Assembly (NCBI GenBank): GCA_040772305.1 | Contig: JAXGYK010000002.1 | Span: forward strand, 566,093-630,092 | Source: Mesolinea sp040772305 | GTDB taxonomy: Bacteria; Chloroflexota; Anaerolineae; Anaerolineales; Anaerolineaceae | Length of the DNA stretch: 64,000 nucleotides | Reading direction: 5' to 3' | Shown here: one piece after another, positions 44,585 through 52,286 of the stretch | Numbering within the stretch: the first letter of the stretch is position 1 | How the letters are laid out: each line of letters starts with the position of its first letter | Notes under the pieces: model-generated | What the model was told of the DNA's origin: nothing | The model's database searches: none | The model's input: only the letters and a program-made list of their open reading frames with translations | Made by a program: the position numbers and the translations under genes

Positions 44585-45969
44585 TGCCCAAAATTGTGTG
44601 CCTGGGAGCTGGCTCCTTTTCTTTTGGCCTAAGCACATTACTCACTCTTTTACAATCAGAGCAGCTGAGAGGCTCTCAGATTGTGTTGGTCGATATTGAC
44701 CAGCAGGCTCTTGACGTGATGAGTAAATTGGCCGAATGGTTGAACGATGCCTGGGATGCAAAGAAGATAATCTCCAGCTACAGTGACCGTAAGGAAGCTT
44801 TAAGTGGCGCGGAATTTGTTATCTCTGCCATTGAAACTCAACCCCGGGACGCGCTATGGCAGAAGGATCAGGCTCTTACCGAAAGTTTTGGTTTGCGGCA
44901 GCCCTATGGCGAAAATGGAGGTCCCGGCGGGTTTGCCCATGCTGCCCGTAACGTAAACATGATCCTGGACATCGCCCGGGATATGGAAGCACTTTGTCCA
45001 GACGCCTGGTTCTTAAACTTCACCAACCCAATGCACAGGGTATGTTATCTGATTAATCACTATACACGTCTTAAAGTTGTGGGGCTTTGCCATCAGCTGA
45101 ATATGGGGTATGCCATGGTCGCAAAAGCCTTTGCGGCGGAATTCGGGTTACAAGGCGCCGCCGATTTTGTGAGCACACATGCCGACCCTGCCAACTATGG
45201 CCCCAGTGCATTAATGGCCAAATACGGACAGGAACATTTTAAAATTACTGCTGCTGGCCTGAACCACTTTACCTGGATGCTCGGTTTACACGACCGAAAG
45301 ACTGGGGAAGACCTCTATCTGCGATTTCGGAATCTCTGGCAAAAGCTTGACCCGCAATTCGAGCCACTCACCCAGGAAGTATTTCGCATCTTTGATCTGT
45401 TTCCCATCCCTGGTGATGAACATCTCTGTGAGTATTTACCCTGGATGAGCAATCCTCAGACAAAACCATGGGAGCGTTACGATCTTTCCTTGTATAACTA
45501 TGAGCTCATGTCTGCAATACGTGATTTCCAGTGGGAGCATGTATCTGAATTAATTCAATCCCGCAAATCACTGGATTTGTTCGAGGACCCGCATTCCGAG
45601 GGTGCAGTCGAGCTGATTGAGAGCATTGCTTATGATCAACCACTCTACTGGGAGGCACTTAATATCCCCAATAACAATTATATCGATGGCCTCTCCAGTG
45701 AAACTATCGTCGAAGTCCCTGGAAGGGTCTCTGGGAAAGGAATGATAGGGGAAAAAATCGGCCCGCTCCCTAAAGCAATCACAAATCTTTTACAGCGCGA
45801 AGCCGCTTCCAGCCAATTGGGGATTGATGCGATTGTAGAAGGCGACCGGAATCTGGCAGTTCAAAGCCTGCTATTAGACCCAGTAGTCAATGACATTGAG
45901 CTTGCGAAAGCAATTCTCGATGCCATCCTGCTTGAAAATAAGGCCTATTTACCGCAGTTCTGGTCATAA
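44584..45969 (+). CDS. Glycoside hydrolase family 4 enzyme
   Basis: 461 aa; its ATG shares the A of the preceding TGA. GH4 enzymes use NAD and a divalent metal to cleave alpha- or beta-glycosides by oxidation-elimination. Motifs: NAD-binding IVCLGAGSFSFG, EFVISAIETQPRDAL, metal/substrate motifs NFTNPMHRV, GLCHQLNMGY, AAGLNHFTWMLGLHDR. The Cys and His ligands are kept. The glycoside specificity (alpha-glucosidase, alpha-galactosidase, galacturonidase, 6-phospho forms) cannot be fixed from sequence alone. Confidence 0.9.
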   Translation: MPKIVCLGAGSFSFGLSTLLTLLQSEQLRGSQIVLVDIDQQALDVMSKLAEWLNDAWDAKKIISSYSDRKEALSGAEFVISAIETQPRDALWQKDQALTESFGLRQPYGENGGPGGFAHAARNVNMILDIARDMEALCPDAWFLNFTNPMHRVCYLINHYTRLKVVGLCHQLNMGYAMVAKAFAAEFGLQGAADFVSTHADPANYGPSALMAKYGQEHFKITAAGLNHFTWMLGLHDRKTGEDLYLRFRNLWQKLDPQFEPLTQEVFRIFDLFPIPGDEHLCEYLPWMSNPQTKPWERYDLSLYNYELMSAIRDFQWEHVSELIQSRKSLDLFEDPHSEGAVELIESIAYDQPLYWEALNIPNNNYIDGLSSETIVEVPGRVSGKGMIGEKIGPLPKAITNLLQREAASSQLGIDAIVEGDRNLAVQSLLLDPVVNDIELAKAILDAILLENKAYLPQFWS

Positions 45970-45980
45970 TGAGGACCCCC

Positions 45981-46265
45981 ATGGAAGACAAACCTAAGGT
46001 CGAATTTGTAAATGATAGTGATTCATCTCAGCCGGAATTTCTTCGAAATTTATTGATTCCACTCTCCAAACGAGGCTGGCCAAAATGGCTGGTCTACGCG
46101 CTTGGACTTTTAGGGATCGTCTACATTCTGAACCCAACGGCAGGTTTATTTGAGTTGATTCCGGATAATTTGCCCCTTATCGGTAATTTGGATGAAGGCT
46201 TGGCATTCATGCTGCTGCTCACAGGTCTGGTAGAGTTCTTTGATGGCAAGAAACGCCAGCATTAG
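45981..46265 (+). CDS. DUF1232 small membrane protein
   Basis: 94 aa from ATG 45981 (MEDKPKVEFVNDSD), with AGGA upstream; ATG 45969 overlaps the GH4 stop and is the alternative. DUF1232 pattern: YALGLLGIVYILNP, LFELIPDNLPLIGNLDEGLAF, then a hydrophobic end before GKKRQH. Membrane-associated, function unknown. Last gene of the run that begins at 42284. Confidence 0.8.
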   Translation: MEDKPKVEFVNDSDSSQPEFLRNLLIPLSKRGWPKWLVYALGLLGIVYILNPTAGLFELIPDNLPLIGNLDEGLAFMLLLTGLVEFFDGKKRQH

Positions 46266-46296
46266 AGCATCGTCTCGGAATTTTAGCTTCAAAACA

Positions 46297-46325
46297 TTGA
46301 CTAAACCTTTTGTTTGTAGTATAAA
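46297..46325 (+). promoter_or_regulatory. Promoter of the cold-shock gene
   Basis: TTGACT (46297-46302), 17-nt spacer, TATAAA (46320-46325). Leaves a leader of about 100 nt before ATG 46433, a length seen in cold-shock mRNAs with structured 5' regions. Confidence 0.65.
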
Positions 46326-46432
46326 AAATTCGTTAACGGAAGTTCTTTCTAATAAGAAAGTGCATAACGATCTGGGATTGAATCTTCTGTAACAGACACA
46401 ATCGTTTTGGTTTTATGGAGGATCAGAAAGTT

Positions 46433-46648
46433 ATGTCAGACCGTGAAGTTGGAACCGTAAAATGGTTCAATGGTGAAAAGGGTTATGGTTTCATCGCCCG
46501 CAATAATGGCGAGAAGGACGTTTTTGTCCACTTCTCAGCAATTCTCGGAGAAGGTTTCAAAACCCTTAAAGAGGACCAGCATGTAGAGTTCAGCGTTGTT
46601 CAGGGTGCCAAAGGTCCCCAAGCGCAGGACGTAAAGGTCGTCGATTAA
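46433..46648 (+). CDS. CspA-family cold-shock protein
   Basis: 71 aa from ATG 46433 (MSDREVGTVKWFNGEKG). RNA-binding motifs RNP1 KGYGFIAR and RNP2 DVFVHFSAI are intact, and the chain ends in GAKGPQAQDVKVVD. An in-frame ATG at 46415 overlaps the GGAGG that probably serves 46433. Single-stranded nucleic-acid chaperone of the cytoplasm, with its own promoter and a terminator. Confidence 0.95.
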   Translation: MSDREVGTVKWFNGEKGYGFIARNNGEKDVFVHFSAILGEGFKTLKEDQHVEFSVVQGAKGPQAQDVKVVD

Positions 46649-46658
46649 TCGCGCCAAT

Positions 46659-46699
46659 AAATCAACGGAGCCGGCAAAAGTTGCCAGCTCCGTTGATTT
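46659..46699. terminator. Bidirectional hairpin between the cold-shock gene and ettA
   Basis: A 19-bp stem with one mismatch (46659-46677 against 46681-46699, loop AAG), containing CAACGGAGC and GCTCCGTTG. It lies 10 nt after the cold-shock gene stop and 2 nt from the ettA stop on the other strand, so it can end both convergent transcripts. The T-runs are short (ATTTATTT). Confidence 0.75.
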
Positions 46700-46701
46700 A
46701 T

Positions 46702-48369
46702 TTAATCTCGCGTAAGTCCGCGATAAATTGGTTTACTGCTTTTCTCGCCATAGCGCATAATTTGATCTGCTTCAAAATCGGACCAATTTCCCAGGAACAG
46801 ATGCGCCTTACCTTCATGGCCCAGGGCCAAAATGTGCGTCGCTATTCGATCCAGGAACCACCGGTCATGGCTGACAACCACCGCAGAACCGGCAAAGTTT
46901 TCCAGTGCTTCTTCAAGCGATCGCAATGTATTCACGTCAAGATCATTTGTCGGTTCATCCAAGAGCAGTACATTTGCACCCGTTGTAAGTGTTTTCGCCA
47001 GATAAACACGGTTCCGTTCACCGCCCGACAAATTGCCTACCAGTTTCTGCTGGTCGGACCCGGTAAAGTTAAACGAGGCACAATAAGCCCGTGCATTCAC
47101 AGTCATATCCCCCAACTGCAGGTTATCCGAACCACCACTGATGGTTTCAAAAACCGTCAAATCTGGGTCCAGGGTACGGCTTTGATCTGCATAGCCTAAT
47201 TGAACCGTTTGACCAATGTTGATCTTCCCCGAATCTGGTTCTACCAGCCCAGCGATCATTTTAATCAGAGTGGATTTCCCTGCTCCATTAGGCCCGATAA
47301 CTCCAACAATGGACCCGGCAGGTATCGAGATATTCAGCTTTTCAATCAATTGCCTGCCGTCATAAGCCTTGGAAAGGTCTTCGGTATCAATCACCAGATC
47401 CCCTAAACGAGGGCCAGGAGGAATATAAATTTCCAAATCCTTGCGTTCCCGTTCATATTCCTGTGAAAGCAGCTTTTCATAAGCGGTAACACGTGCCTGT
47501 CCTTTGGCCTGGCGTGCCTTGGGCGACATGCGAATCCATTCTAATTCACGCTGCAATGTGCGCTGCCGCTTGCTCTCGCTCTTTTCTTCTACGCGCAACC
47601 GTTCTTCTTTTTGGGCTAACCACGAAGAATAGTTGCCGCGCCACGGGATCCCATGCCCTCGGTCTAACTCTAGAATCCAGCCAGCGACATTATCCAAAAA
47701 GTAGCGGTCATGGGTTACAGCAATTACCGTGCCCTTATAATTCTGAAGATGTTGTTCCAGCCAAGCAACAGATTCAGCGTCCAGGTGATTGGTAGGCTCG
47801 TCCAGGAGCAAAATATCTGGCTCGGTAAGTAATAAGCGCGTGAGTGCCACCCTCCGCCGCTCCCCCCCGCTTAGATAGCGGACCGGTGTGTTGGGAGCCG
47901 GGCAATTCAACGCGCCCATTGCAAGTTTCAAATTGCTTTCCAGATTCCAGGCATCATGCTTTTCAATCTCTTCCTGCAAGCGCGCCTGTTTTGTAATCAG
48001 ATCGTCAAAATCGGCGTCTGGTGCACCAAAAGCTTCATTGACCTTATCAAACTCCTCTAGCAGGTCCGTAATTGGTTTTAATGCCTCTTTAATCACCTCA
48101 ATAACGGTTTTATCGTCATCCAGGACGGGTTCTTGTTCAAGCAATCCTACGGTATAGCCCTTGGATTGTGCAATCTCCCCCACATAATCTTGATCTTTCC
48201 CTGCCATAATCCGCAGCAGAGTTGATTTCCCTGACCCATTAAGTCCTAATACGCCGATCTTGGCGCCATAATAAAAGCCCAGGGAAATATCCCGCAAAAC
48301 CTGCTTATTGGGTGGGTAGATTTTTCCTACCCGCATCATGGAATATATTACCTGCGTATCACTTGCCAT
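46702..48369 (-). CDS. ettA: ABC-F ATPase EttA (energy-dependent translational throttle)
   Basis: 555 aa, the usual length. Two ABC domains: first Walker A GVLGLNGSGKSTLLR with signature YLSGGERRRVALTR and Walker B ILLLDEPTNHLD; second Walker A GVIGPNGAGKSTLIK with signature NLSGGERNRVYLAK and Walker B VLLLDEPTNDLD. The arm and linker have the EttA form (SKGYTVGLLEQEP, ELEWIRMSPKARQAK). Binds the ribosomal E site. GGGAG precedes the ATG. Its upstream neighbour was once tRNA-Pro, now cut by the prophage. Confidence 0.95.
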   Translation of the reverse strand: MASDTQVIYSMMRVGKIYPPNKQVLRDISLGFYYGAKIGVLGLNGSGKSTLLRIMAGKDQDYVGEIAQSKGYTVGLLEQEPVLDDDKTVIEVIKEALKPITDLLEEFDKVNEAFGAPDADFDDLITKQARLQEEIEKHDAWNLESNLKLAMGALNCPAPNTPVRYLSGGERRRVALTRLLLTEPDILLLDEPTNHLDAESVAWLEQHLQNYKGTVIAVTHDRYFLDNVAGWILELDRGHGIPWRGNYSSWLAQKEERLRVEEKSESKRQRTLQRELEWIRMSPKARQAKGQARVTAYEKLLSQEYERERKDLEIYIPPGPRLGDLVIDTEDLSKAYDGRQLIEKLNISIPAGSIVGVIGPNGAGKSTLIKMIAGLVEPDSGKINIGQTVQLGYADQSRTLDPDLTVFETISGGSDNLQLGDMTVNARAYCASFNFTGSDQQKLVGNLSGGERNRVYLAKTLTTGANVLLLDEPTNDLDVNTLRSLEEALENFAGSAVVVSHDRWFLDRIATHILALGHEGKAHLFLGNWSDFEADQIMRYGEKSSKPIYRGLTRD

Positions 48370-48406
48370 ATTTGTTCTCCCTTAGCCTTATTCTATCAAG
48401 GGGTAT

Positions 48407-48431
48407 AAAAAAAGACAGGCTTTCGCCTGTC
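48407..48431 (-). terminator. Intrinsic terminator left from the disrupted tRNA-Pro gene
   Basis: Minus strand GACAGGC (48431-48425), loop GAAA, GCCTGTC (48420-48414), then seven T (48413-48407). It begins 3 nt after the tRNA 3' end and is the expected tRNA-Pro terminator. Confidence 0.85.
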
Positions 48432-48434
48432 TTG

Positions 48435-48477
48435 TCGGGGCGGGCGGATTTGAACCGCCGGCCTCACGGACCCGAAC
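48435..48477 (-). repeat. 3' half of tRNA-Pro(CGG): prophage attachment junction
   Basis: Minus-strand reading gives anticodon loop TTCGGGT (anticodon CGG at 48474-48472), 3' anticodon strand CCGTG, T arm GGCGG/CCGCC with TTCAAAT loop, acceptor strand CGCCCCG and discriminator A. The 5' half is missing: bases beyond 48477 do not pair with the anticodon stem. This is the form of an att site left when a phage inserts into a tRNA gene. An intact tRNA-Pro should lie at the other prophage end, outside the window. Confidence 0.75.
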
Positions 48478-48616
48478 TTTGTCTCGTTTTAGCCGACTTG
48501 ATGACCTCACGGCTATTGAAGATTTGAGCCGTGCAGGATAGTCAGTTCTTATCCGTGCGGTCTTGAAGCCAGAACCAGTATGCGGTGATTTATTGGTAAA
48601 GTGCGACCTGCTTAAT

Positions 48617-49324
48617 TCATTTCAGGATGTCTGGCAAAGGTTCAAAAGTCCAATCCTGGACATCCACTTTGAAAATAAAATCATTAGTCACTTTTTTTCC
48701 GTCGGACTCAAAGTAAGGGAGTTTGACCACTACGTTGGATATTTGGTTCCAATGATGCATTCTTATTCCCACCCAAACGGGTGCCGTAATTGTTGAGCCT
48801 GGCAAAATAGATTCGGAAAGGGAGTGCCGTATAAAAATCGGCACAAAAGGACCTAGTGAAACTTGTTCACCATTTGCGGACACGAGCGTGCCCTGGTAGT
48901 CCGAGACCTTAATTTGTTTATCAGTATTATTTGTGATGATGAATATAGGCTGGACATAGGACCGGGAACCCTCGAAACCATATTCATCCAGATTACCGCC
49001 TTCTTTTTTCTCGGGATCTGTGATCAGCAGCCTTACAAGGTTAACTTCAACCCCATTCTGTTCTTGGGTCATAAAAACATTTTTTGCAATGATCTCCGGA
49101 GGTGCAGCTGTAGGGGAAGGCTCTGGTGTGGGTGGAATTGGGGTCTCGGCAGGCAGCGGTGTAGCTGTTGAGGTAGGGACCACCGTGAATGTAGGATAAG
49201 GAGTATAGGTGGGCTGGGGCGTATAGGTTGGGTAAGGCGTTGGGACTTCAGGGGCTGGAGTGCTGCAGGCAGCAAGAACAAAAGCGATGACGAAGCATAA
49301 CCCCAACTTCTTAACCACAATCAA
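48617..49324 (-). CDS. Prophage lipoprotein coupled to the repressor
   Basis: 235 aa. TTG start at 49324 overlapping the repressor stop (TTGA); GTG 49318 is an alternative. Lipoprotein signal with lipobox VLAAC, a long Pro/Thr-rich linker (about 25-75, repeated PTYTP units), and a C-terminal domain of about 150 aa (VNLVRLLITDPEKKEGGN, PIFIITNNTDKQIKVSDYQG) resembling secreted DUF4352-like beta-sandwiches. Transcription from the repressor promoter would make it a lysogen-expressed surface protein, such as a superinfection-exclusion lipoprotein; that role is inferred from position only. Confidence 0.75.
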   Translation of the reverse strand: MIVVKKLGLCFVIAFVLAACSTPAPEVPTPYPTYTPQPTYTPYPTFTVVPTSTATPLPAETPIPPTPEPSPTAAPPEIIAKNVFMTQEQNGVEVNLVRLLITDPEKKEGGNLDEYGFEGSRSYVQPIFIITNNTDKQIKVSDYQGTLVSANGEQVSLGPFVPIFIRHSLSESILPGSTITAPVWVGIRMHHWNQISNVVVKLPYFESDGKKVTNDFIFKVDVQDWTFEPLPDILK

Positions 49325-49923
49325 AGCCTTCGGCGGATTTCGATGACCCGGCCAACGATAGTGACCGGGAGGGTTTTTATCTGTTTTGAATTGAAGAACA
49401 TGGGCTCGAAACTCGGATTGCGGGGAACGAGCATGATGCCATTGCCTTTGACCTTGACGCGTTTGATAGTGACATCTTCGCTGTTGACTTTAACAACGGC
49501 GATATCGCCATCGGAGCAAAAATCTTGTTTGAGGACAATGACGATATCCCCGCTGAAGATCTCGGGCTCCATGCTTTTGCCTTTGACCTTTAGACCGAAG
49601 ACCTCACCATCGGGGACAAAATTGGGGTAAAGATCGATGTACTCTTCGACATGTTCGACCGCATCGATAGGCACGCCGGCAGGGACCTCCCCCAGGACGG
49701 GGATAAGCCTTTGATTAGTTTTACTTGCAGGTGTAGAAGTTTTTCCAAGAAGAAAATCGATACTTACACCAAATATCTCGGAAAGCTGAAGAAGCTTCAC
49801 ATTATCGACCTGAATTTCACCGCTCTCGTATCGTGTGTAAGTTGTGCGGTCAATATTCATCAAATCAGCAACTTTCTGCTGAGTAAGCTTTTTCATTCTT
49901 CTGGCAACGCGTAGATTATTCAT
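49321..49923 (-). CDS. CI/LexA-type phage repressor (XRE + S24 peptidase)
   Basis: 200 aa from ATG 49923, with GGAGG upstream; the longer frame crosses its own promoter. N-terminal helix-turn-helix (MKKLTQQKVADLMNIDRTTYTRYESG), linker with an Ala-Gly cleavage site (GEVPAGVPID), then the S24 autopeptidase with catalytic Ser in KVKGKSMEPEIFSGDIVIV and catalytic Lys in AVVKVNSED. It should keep the prophage silent and be inactivated by RecA-stimulated self-cleavage. Divergent from the cro-like gene across three operators. Confidence 0.93.
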   Translation of the reverse strand: MNNLRVARRMKKLTQQKVADLMNIDRTTYTRYESGEIQVDNVKLLQLSEIFGVSIDFLLGKTSTPASKTNQRLIPVLGEVPAGVPIDAVEHVEEYIDLYPNFVPDGEVFGLKVKGKSMEPEIFSGDIVIVLKQDFCSDGDIAVVKVNSEDVTIKRVKVKGNGIMLVPRNPSFEPMFFNSKQIKTLPVTIVGRVIEIRRRL

Positions 49924-49937
49924 ACTCACCTCCTCAA

Positions 49938-49966
49938 ATCTTAGTGTGCTTATAAGGCACATGCAA
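49938..49966 (-). promoter_or_regulatory. Repressor promoter with operator O1 in the spacer
   Basis: Minus strand TTGCAT (49966-49961), 17-nt spacer, TAAGAT (49943-49938). The spacer is covered by operator O1, TGTGC-N7-GCACA at 49945-49961, so the repressor probably controls its own synthesis. Confidence 0.6.
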
Positions 49967-50005
49967 GGTTTAGACCAGATAAGTGAGTAATCTCCACAAT
50001 TACCC

Positions 50006-50051
50006 TTGACAATGTGCGTTAGACGCACTATTATTGTGCGCTATACACACA
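50006..50051 (+). promoter_or_regulatory. Early (cro-side) promoter with operators O2 and O3
   Basis: TTGACA (50006-50011), 17-nt spacer, TATTAT (50029-50034). O2 (TGTGC-N7-GCACT, 50013-50029) fills the spacer; O3 (TGTGC-N7-ACACA, 50035-50051) lies over the transcription start. Binding at either would block the early operon. Confidence 0.7.
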
Positions 50052-50061
50052 AGGAGCAAAA

Positions 50062-50283
50062 ATGAATTGGATCAGACCATTACGCAAGAGCGCTGAACTA
50101 TCCCAAGAAGAAGTTGCAAAGCTGGTTGGAGTGAATAGAGCAACCATTACAAAAATTGAGAACGGTAAATTATTGCCCTCAGTAAGTTTGGCCAAACGGA
50201 TTGGTTCAGCCCTGGGATTCGACTGGACGCGCTTTTATGAGGATGAGCCAGAGGAAGCAAAAAAAGAAGAGGTGCCGGCATGA
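50062..50283 (+). CDS. Cro-like XRE regulator
   Basis: 73 aa with AAGGAG upstream. Almost entirely a helix-turn-helix: LRKSAELSQEEVAKLVGVNRATITKIENGKLLPSV, then a short acidic/basic tail. Divergent from the S24 repressor and first gene of the early operon, as Cro is. It probably competes for the same three operators. Confidence 0.88.
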   Translation: MNWIRPLRKSAELSQEEVAKLVGVNRATITKIENGKLLPSVSLAKRIGSALGFDWTRFYEDEPEEAKKEEVPA

Positions 50284-50378
50284 GTACGGGGCCTCTTTTC
50301 ATTGTGATCTACATCGTGATCGGGATTGCCGCAGTAACACTGGCCTGGTTGGAAGAAGAACTGGGGTTTGGGAAGTAG
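50280..50378 (+). CDS. 32-aa membrane peptide
   Basis: Starts within the cro-like stop (ATGA overlap at 50280) and ends 2 nt before the integrase ATG. One hydrophobic helix (LFIVIYIVIGIAAVTLAWL) followed by EEELGFGK. Tight coupling on both sides supports translation. Function unknown. Confidence 0.55.
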   Translation: MSTGPLFIVIYIVIGIAAVTLAWLEEELGFGK

Positions 50379-50380
50379 CC

Positions 50381-51340
50381 ATGCTTAGCCCCAGCAACGA
50401 CGTGGAACGCAGCAGGATCTGGAAGGATGCGATTGAGCTATGGCTTAACCGCCAGGGCTCCCTCAATACGGCTGCATCCTACCGGACGGCGCTGGTTGGC
50501 GTGCTGAGCTACACCCGCAAGCGCCCCTGGGAGCTGAGCCGGCGGGACATAAACGCCTGGATCGTAAGCATGCAGAAGAAGGAGCTTGCCAATTCCACAA
50601 TTGCTTTGCGCGTGTCAGCAGTGCGCGCGTTTTACCGCTTTGTGATCACGGACTACATCCTGACCGGAATTGAAGACGGGAATGAATACCGCCTGCGTGA
50701 AGATAACCCGGCGGAAGGCTGCCGGCCGCCAAAGGTGGAACGTTATGGCCGGGCGGTATGCCTGGACCGTGACCAGGCAGTGGCCCTGCTGCAAGCGATC
50801 AAGACGGATACGCTGGTGGGCCTGCGGAACAAGGCGCTATTTGCGGGGTACATGCTTTTGGGGCTGAGGAACAGTGAGCTCAGGCTTTTGAAGCATGAGG
50901 ACATTGAGGTGCACCGGGACGGGATCTATATGCGTTACCAGGCCAAAGGCGGCCGAATGCTGACGAAGGAAATCTTCCCGCCGGTGTATGAGGCGATGAT
51001 GGCTTTCGCGGAGGCAACCGGGCGCAGCGAAGGCTATGTGTTCCACGGCTTTGATAACAAGGGAGAGCCGGTGAACAGGCCGATCACGGACCAGACGGTT
51101 CGGAACGCGCTGAAATACTATGCCCAGCAGGCGGGTTTGAGGACCCAGGGCCTGCGCGTGCACAGCCTGCGGCATACGGCAGCGATCTTACGCAAGGAGG
51201 CCGGAGACAGCGACGAGAATATCCAGAAGTTTTTGAAACATGGCAATGTGGCGACAACAAAGATCTATTTACAGCACTTGAAACCGGACCCGGACAAGAC
51301 TTGGATGACGGTGGCAGAGATGCTGGAAATGGTGCGATAA
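50381..51340 (+). CDS. Phage tyrosine integrase
   Basis: 319 aa from ATG 50381; a longer open frame reaching back into the cro-like gene is a shadow. Core-binding domain at about 10-100 (NTAASYRTALVGVLSYTRKR), catalytic domain with Arg in MLLGLRNSELRLL, the HxxR box LRVHSLRHTAAILRKEAG, and the HGN..Tyr end FLKHGNVATTKIYLQHL. Expected to recombine the phage site with the tRNA-Pro site. It lies in the early operon on the cro side. Confidence 0.92.
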   Translation: MLSPSNDVERSRIWKDAIELWLNRQGSLNTAASYRTALVGVLSYTRKRPWELSRRDINAWIVSMQKKELANSTIALRVSAVRAFYRFVITDYILTGIEDGNEYRLREDNPAEGCRPPKVERYGRAVCLDRDQAVALLQAIKTDTLVGLRNKALFAGYMLLGLRNSELRLLKHEDIEVHRDGIYMRYQAKGGRMLTKEIFPPVYEAMMAFAEATGRSEGYVFHGFDNKGEPVNRPITDQTVRNALKYYAQQAGLRTQGLRVHSLRHTAAILRKEAGDSDENIQKFLKHGNVATTKIYLQHLKPDPDKTWMTVAEMLEMVR

Positions 51341-51355
51341 GGAGCGTTTTGCATA

Positions 51356-51595
51356 ATGATGATTATCCCAAATGACGAGAGAAAAACCGAAGTTGTTAAC
51401 AATCAAAATCCGGATCCGAATGCGCTGCCCAAGAGCTGTGAAGCGTGCCAGTATGTGATCCTGAAGAGCGAGGATTTTGGGCTGTGCGAGAAGCTGGTAA
51501 AAGCGCTGCGGCTGCCCAAAGCCGGGCGCCTGGCGAACTGTCCGCTGGAGGCGAAGGCAAATTTCAGGCCCCTGGTGGAGGTGCCTAATGCTTGA
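51356..51595 (+). CDS. Small Cys-containing phage protein
   Basis: 79 aa. Contains CEACQYVIL, then GLCEKL and LANCPL, four cysteines that could bind one zinc. Overlaps the next gene by 8 nt. No family recognised; reading-frame coupling and position in the early operon support it. Confidence 0.6.
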   Translation: MMIIPNDERKTEVVNNQNPDPNALPKSCEACQYVILKSEDFGLCEKLVKALRLPKAGRLANCPLEAKANFRPLVEVPNA

Positions 51596-51953
51596 TGAAA
51601 AGGTAAAGGAATGGCTGCGTACTGGTAAAAGAGGCGTTTCATCCGAGGCGATTGTTTCGGTGATGGAAGGAATTCCCCTGAACCAATATGGTTTGCGCCA
51701 TCCCGTGGACCCTTCTGACTTCATGCGATGTTACCTGCTGCTGGAGGCTGTTCCGGAGTATCGCAGCCGGCTGAAGGAAATGCGGACTGTGAGCAATGAG
51801 TGGATGGTCCTGGTGGACCACTGGGAGGAGCTGGAAGCGCTTTACCGTGAGGAAGCAGAACAGGAATTTGCCACTAAGCTTTACCATCGCATGCGGGAAC
51901 TACTGTTTTGGAATGTTCCATTCACAGAATGCATGATCTTGAAAAAGGAGTAA
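51588..51953 (+). CDS. Early phage protein of unknown function
   Basis: 121 aa. Mostly helical, rich in Glu and Leu (VDHWEELEALYREEAEQEF), no recognisable motif. Its ATG lies 8 nt inside the preceding gene. Confidence 0.6.
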   Translation: MLDEKVKEWLRTGKRGVSSEAIVSVMEGIPLNQYGLRHPVDPSDFMRCYLLLEAVPEYRSRLKEMRTVSNEWMVLVDHWEELEALYREEAEQEFATKLYHRMRELLFWNVPFTECMILKKE

Positions 51954-51957
51954 TCGA

Positions 51958-52188
51958 ATGACGGTAGACATGGAAAGAGCGCGATTGAAGCCAACGCCTG
52001 TGCTGACGCGAGTATTTTACGGCGACCGGGTAAGGACCCCCAAAGGACTGGGGACGGTGCGGGGAACGCAACGGGTCACAGGTGAGCCTTTGCGGATCCT
52101 GGTGGCGTTGGACGAAGCGCCCAAGGACCGGAACCTGGGCTGCAGGCAAGTGTTCGCATTCCGGCAGGAGGATCTGCAGCGGATCTGA
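51958..52188 (+). CDS. Early phage protein of unknown function
   Basis: 76 aa with AAGGAG upstream. A beta-rich segment YGDRVRTPKGLGTVRGTQR resembles small SH3/KOW-like barrels, but I cannot assign a family. Followed by a structured 98-nt intergenic region. Confidence 0.6.
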   Translation: MTVDMERARLKPTPVLTRVFYGDRVRTPKGLGTVRGTQRVTGEPLRILVALDEAPKDRNLGCRQVFAFRQEDLQRI

Positions 52189-52198
52189 TAAGAGCGAG

Positions 52199-52261
52199 CC
52201 GGCCCCAGTGCGGGAACACCGGGGCCGGGTAAAACAGGGTGTGATCCTTGGGGAACACACC
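52199..52261 (+). other. Two strong stem-loops between early genes
   Basis: First: CCGGCCCC (52199-52206) with GGGGCCGG (52221-52228), plus GTG/CAC after one mismatch. Second: GGTGTG (52238-52243) with CACACC (52256-52261). Neither is followed by a T-run, so they may be RNA processing or antitermination structures rather than terminators. Confidence 0.6.
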
Positions 52262-52286
52262 TCCATTATAAAGACCGGAGGTTATT

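Noticed and set aside
48435..48540. Complete tRNA or tmRNA at the prophage left junction
   Set aside because: Only the part from the anticodon loop to the 3' end folds; the 5' half does not pair and no tmRNA landmarks are present.
50201..50380. N-terminal extension of the integrase back into the cro-like gene
   Set aside because: It overlaps two coupled frames (cro-like and the 32-aa peptide); ATG 50381 starts a normal integrase N-terminus.
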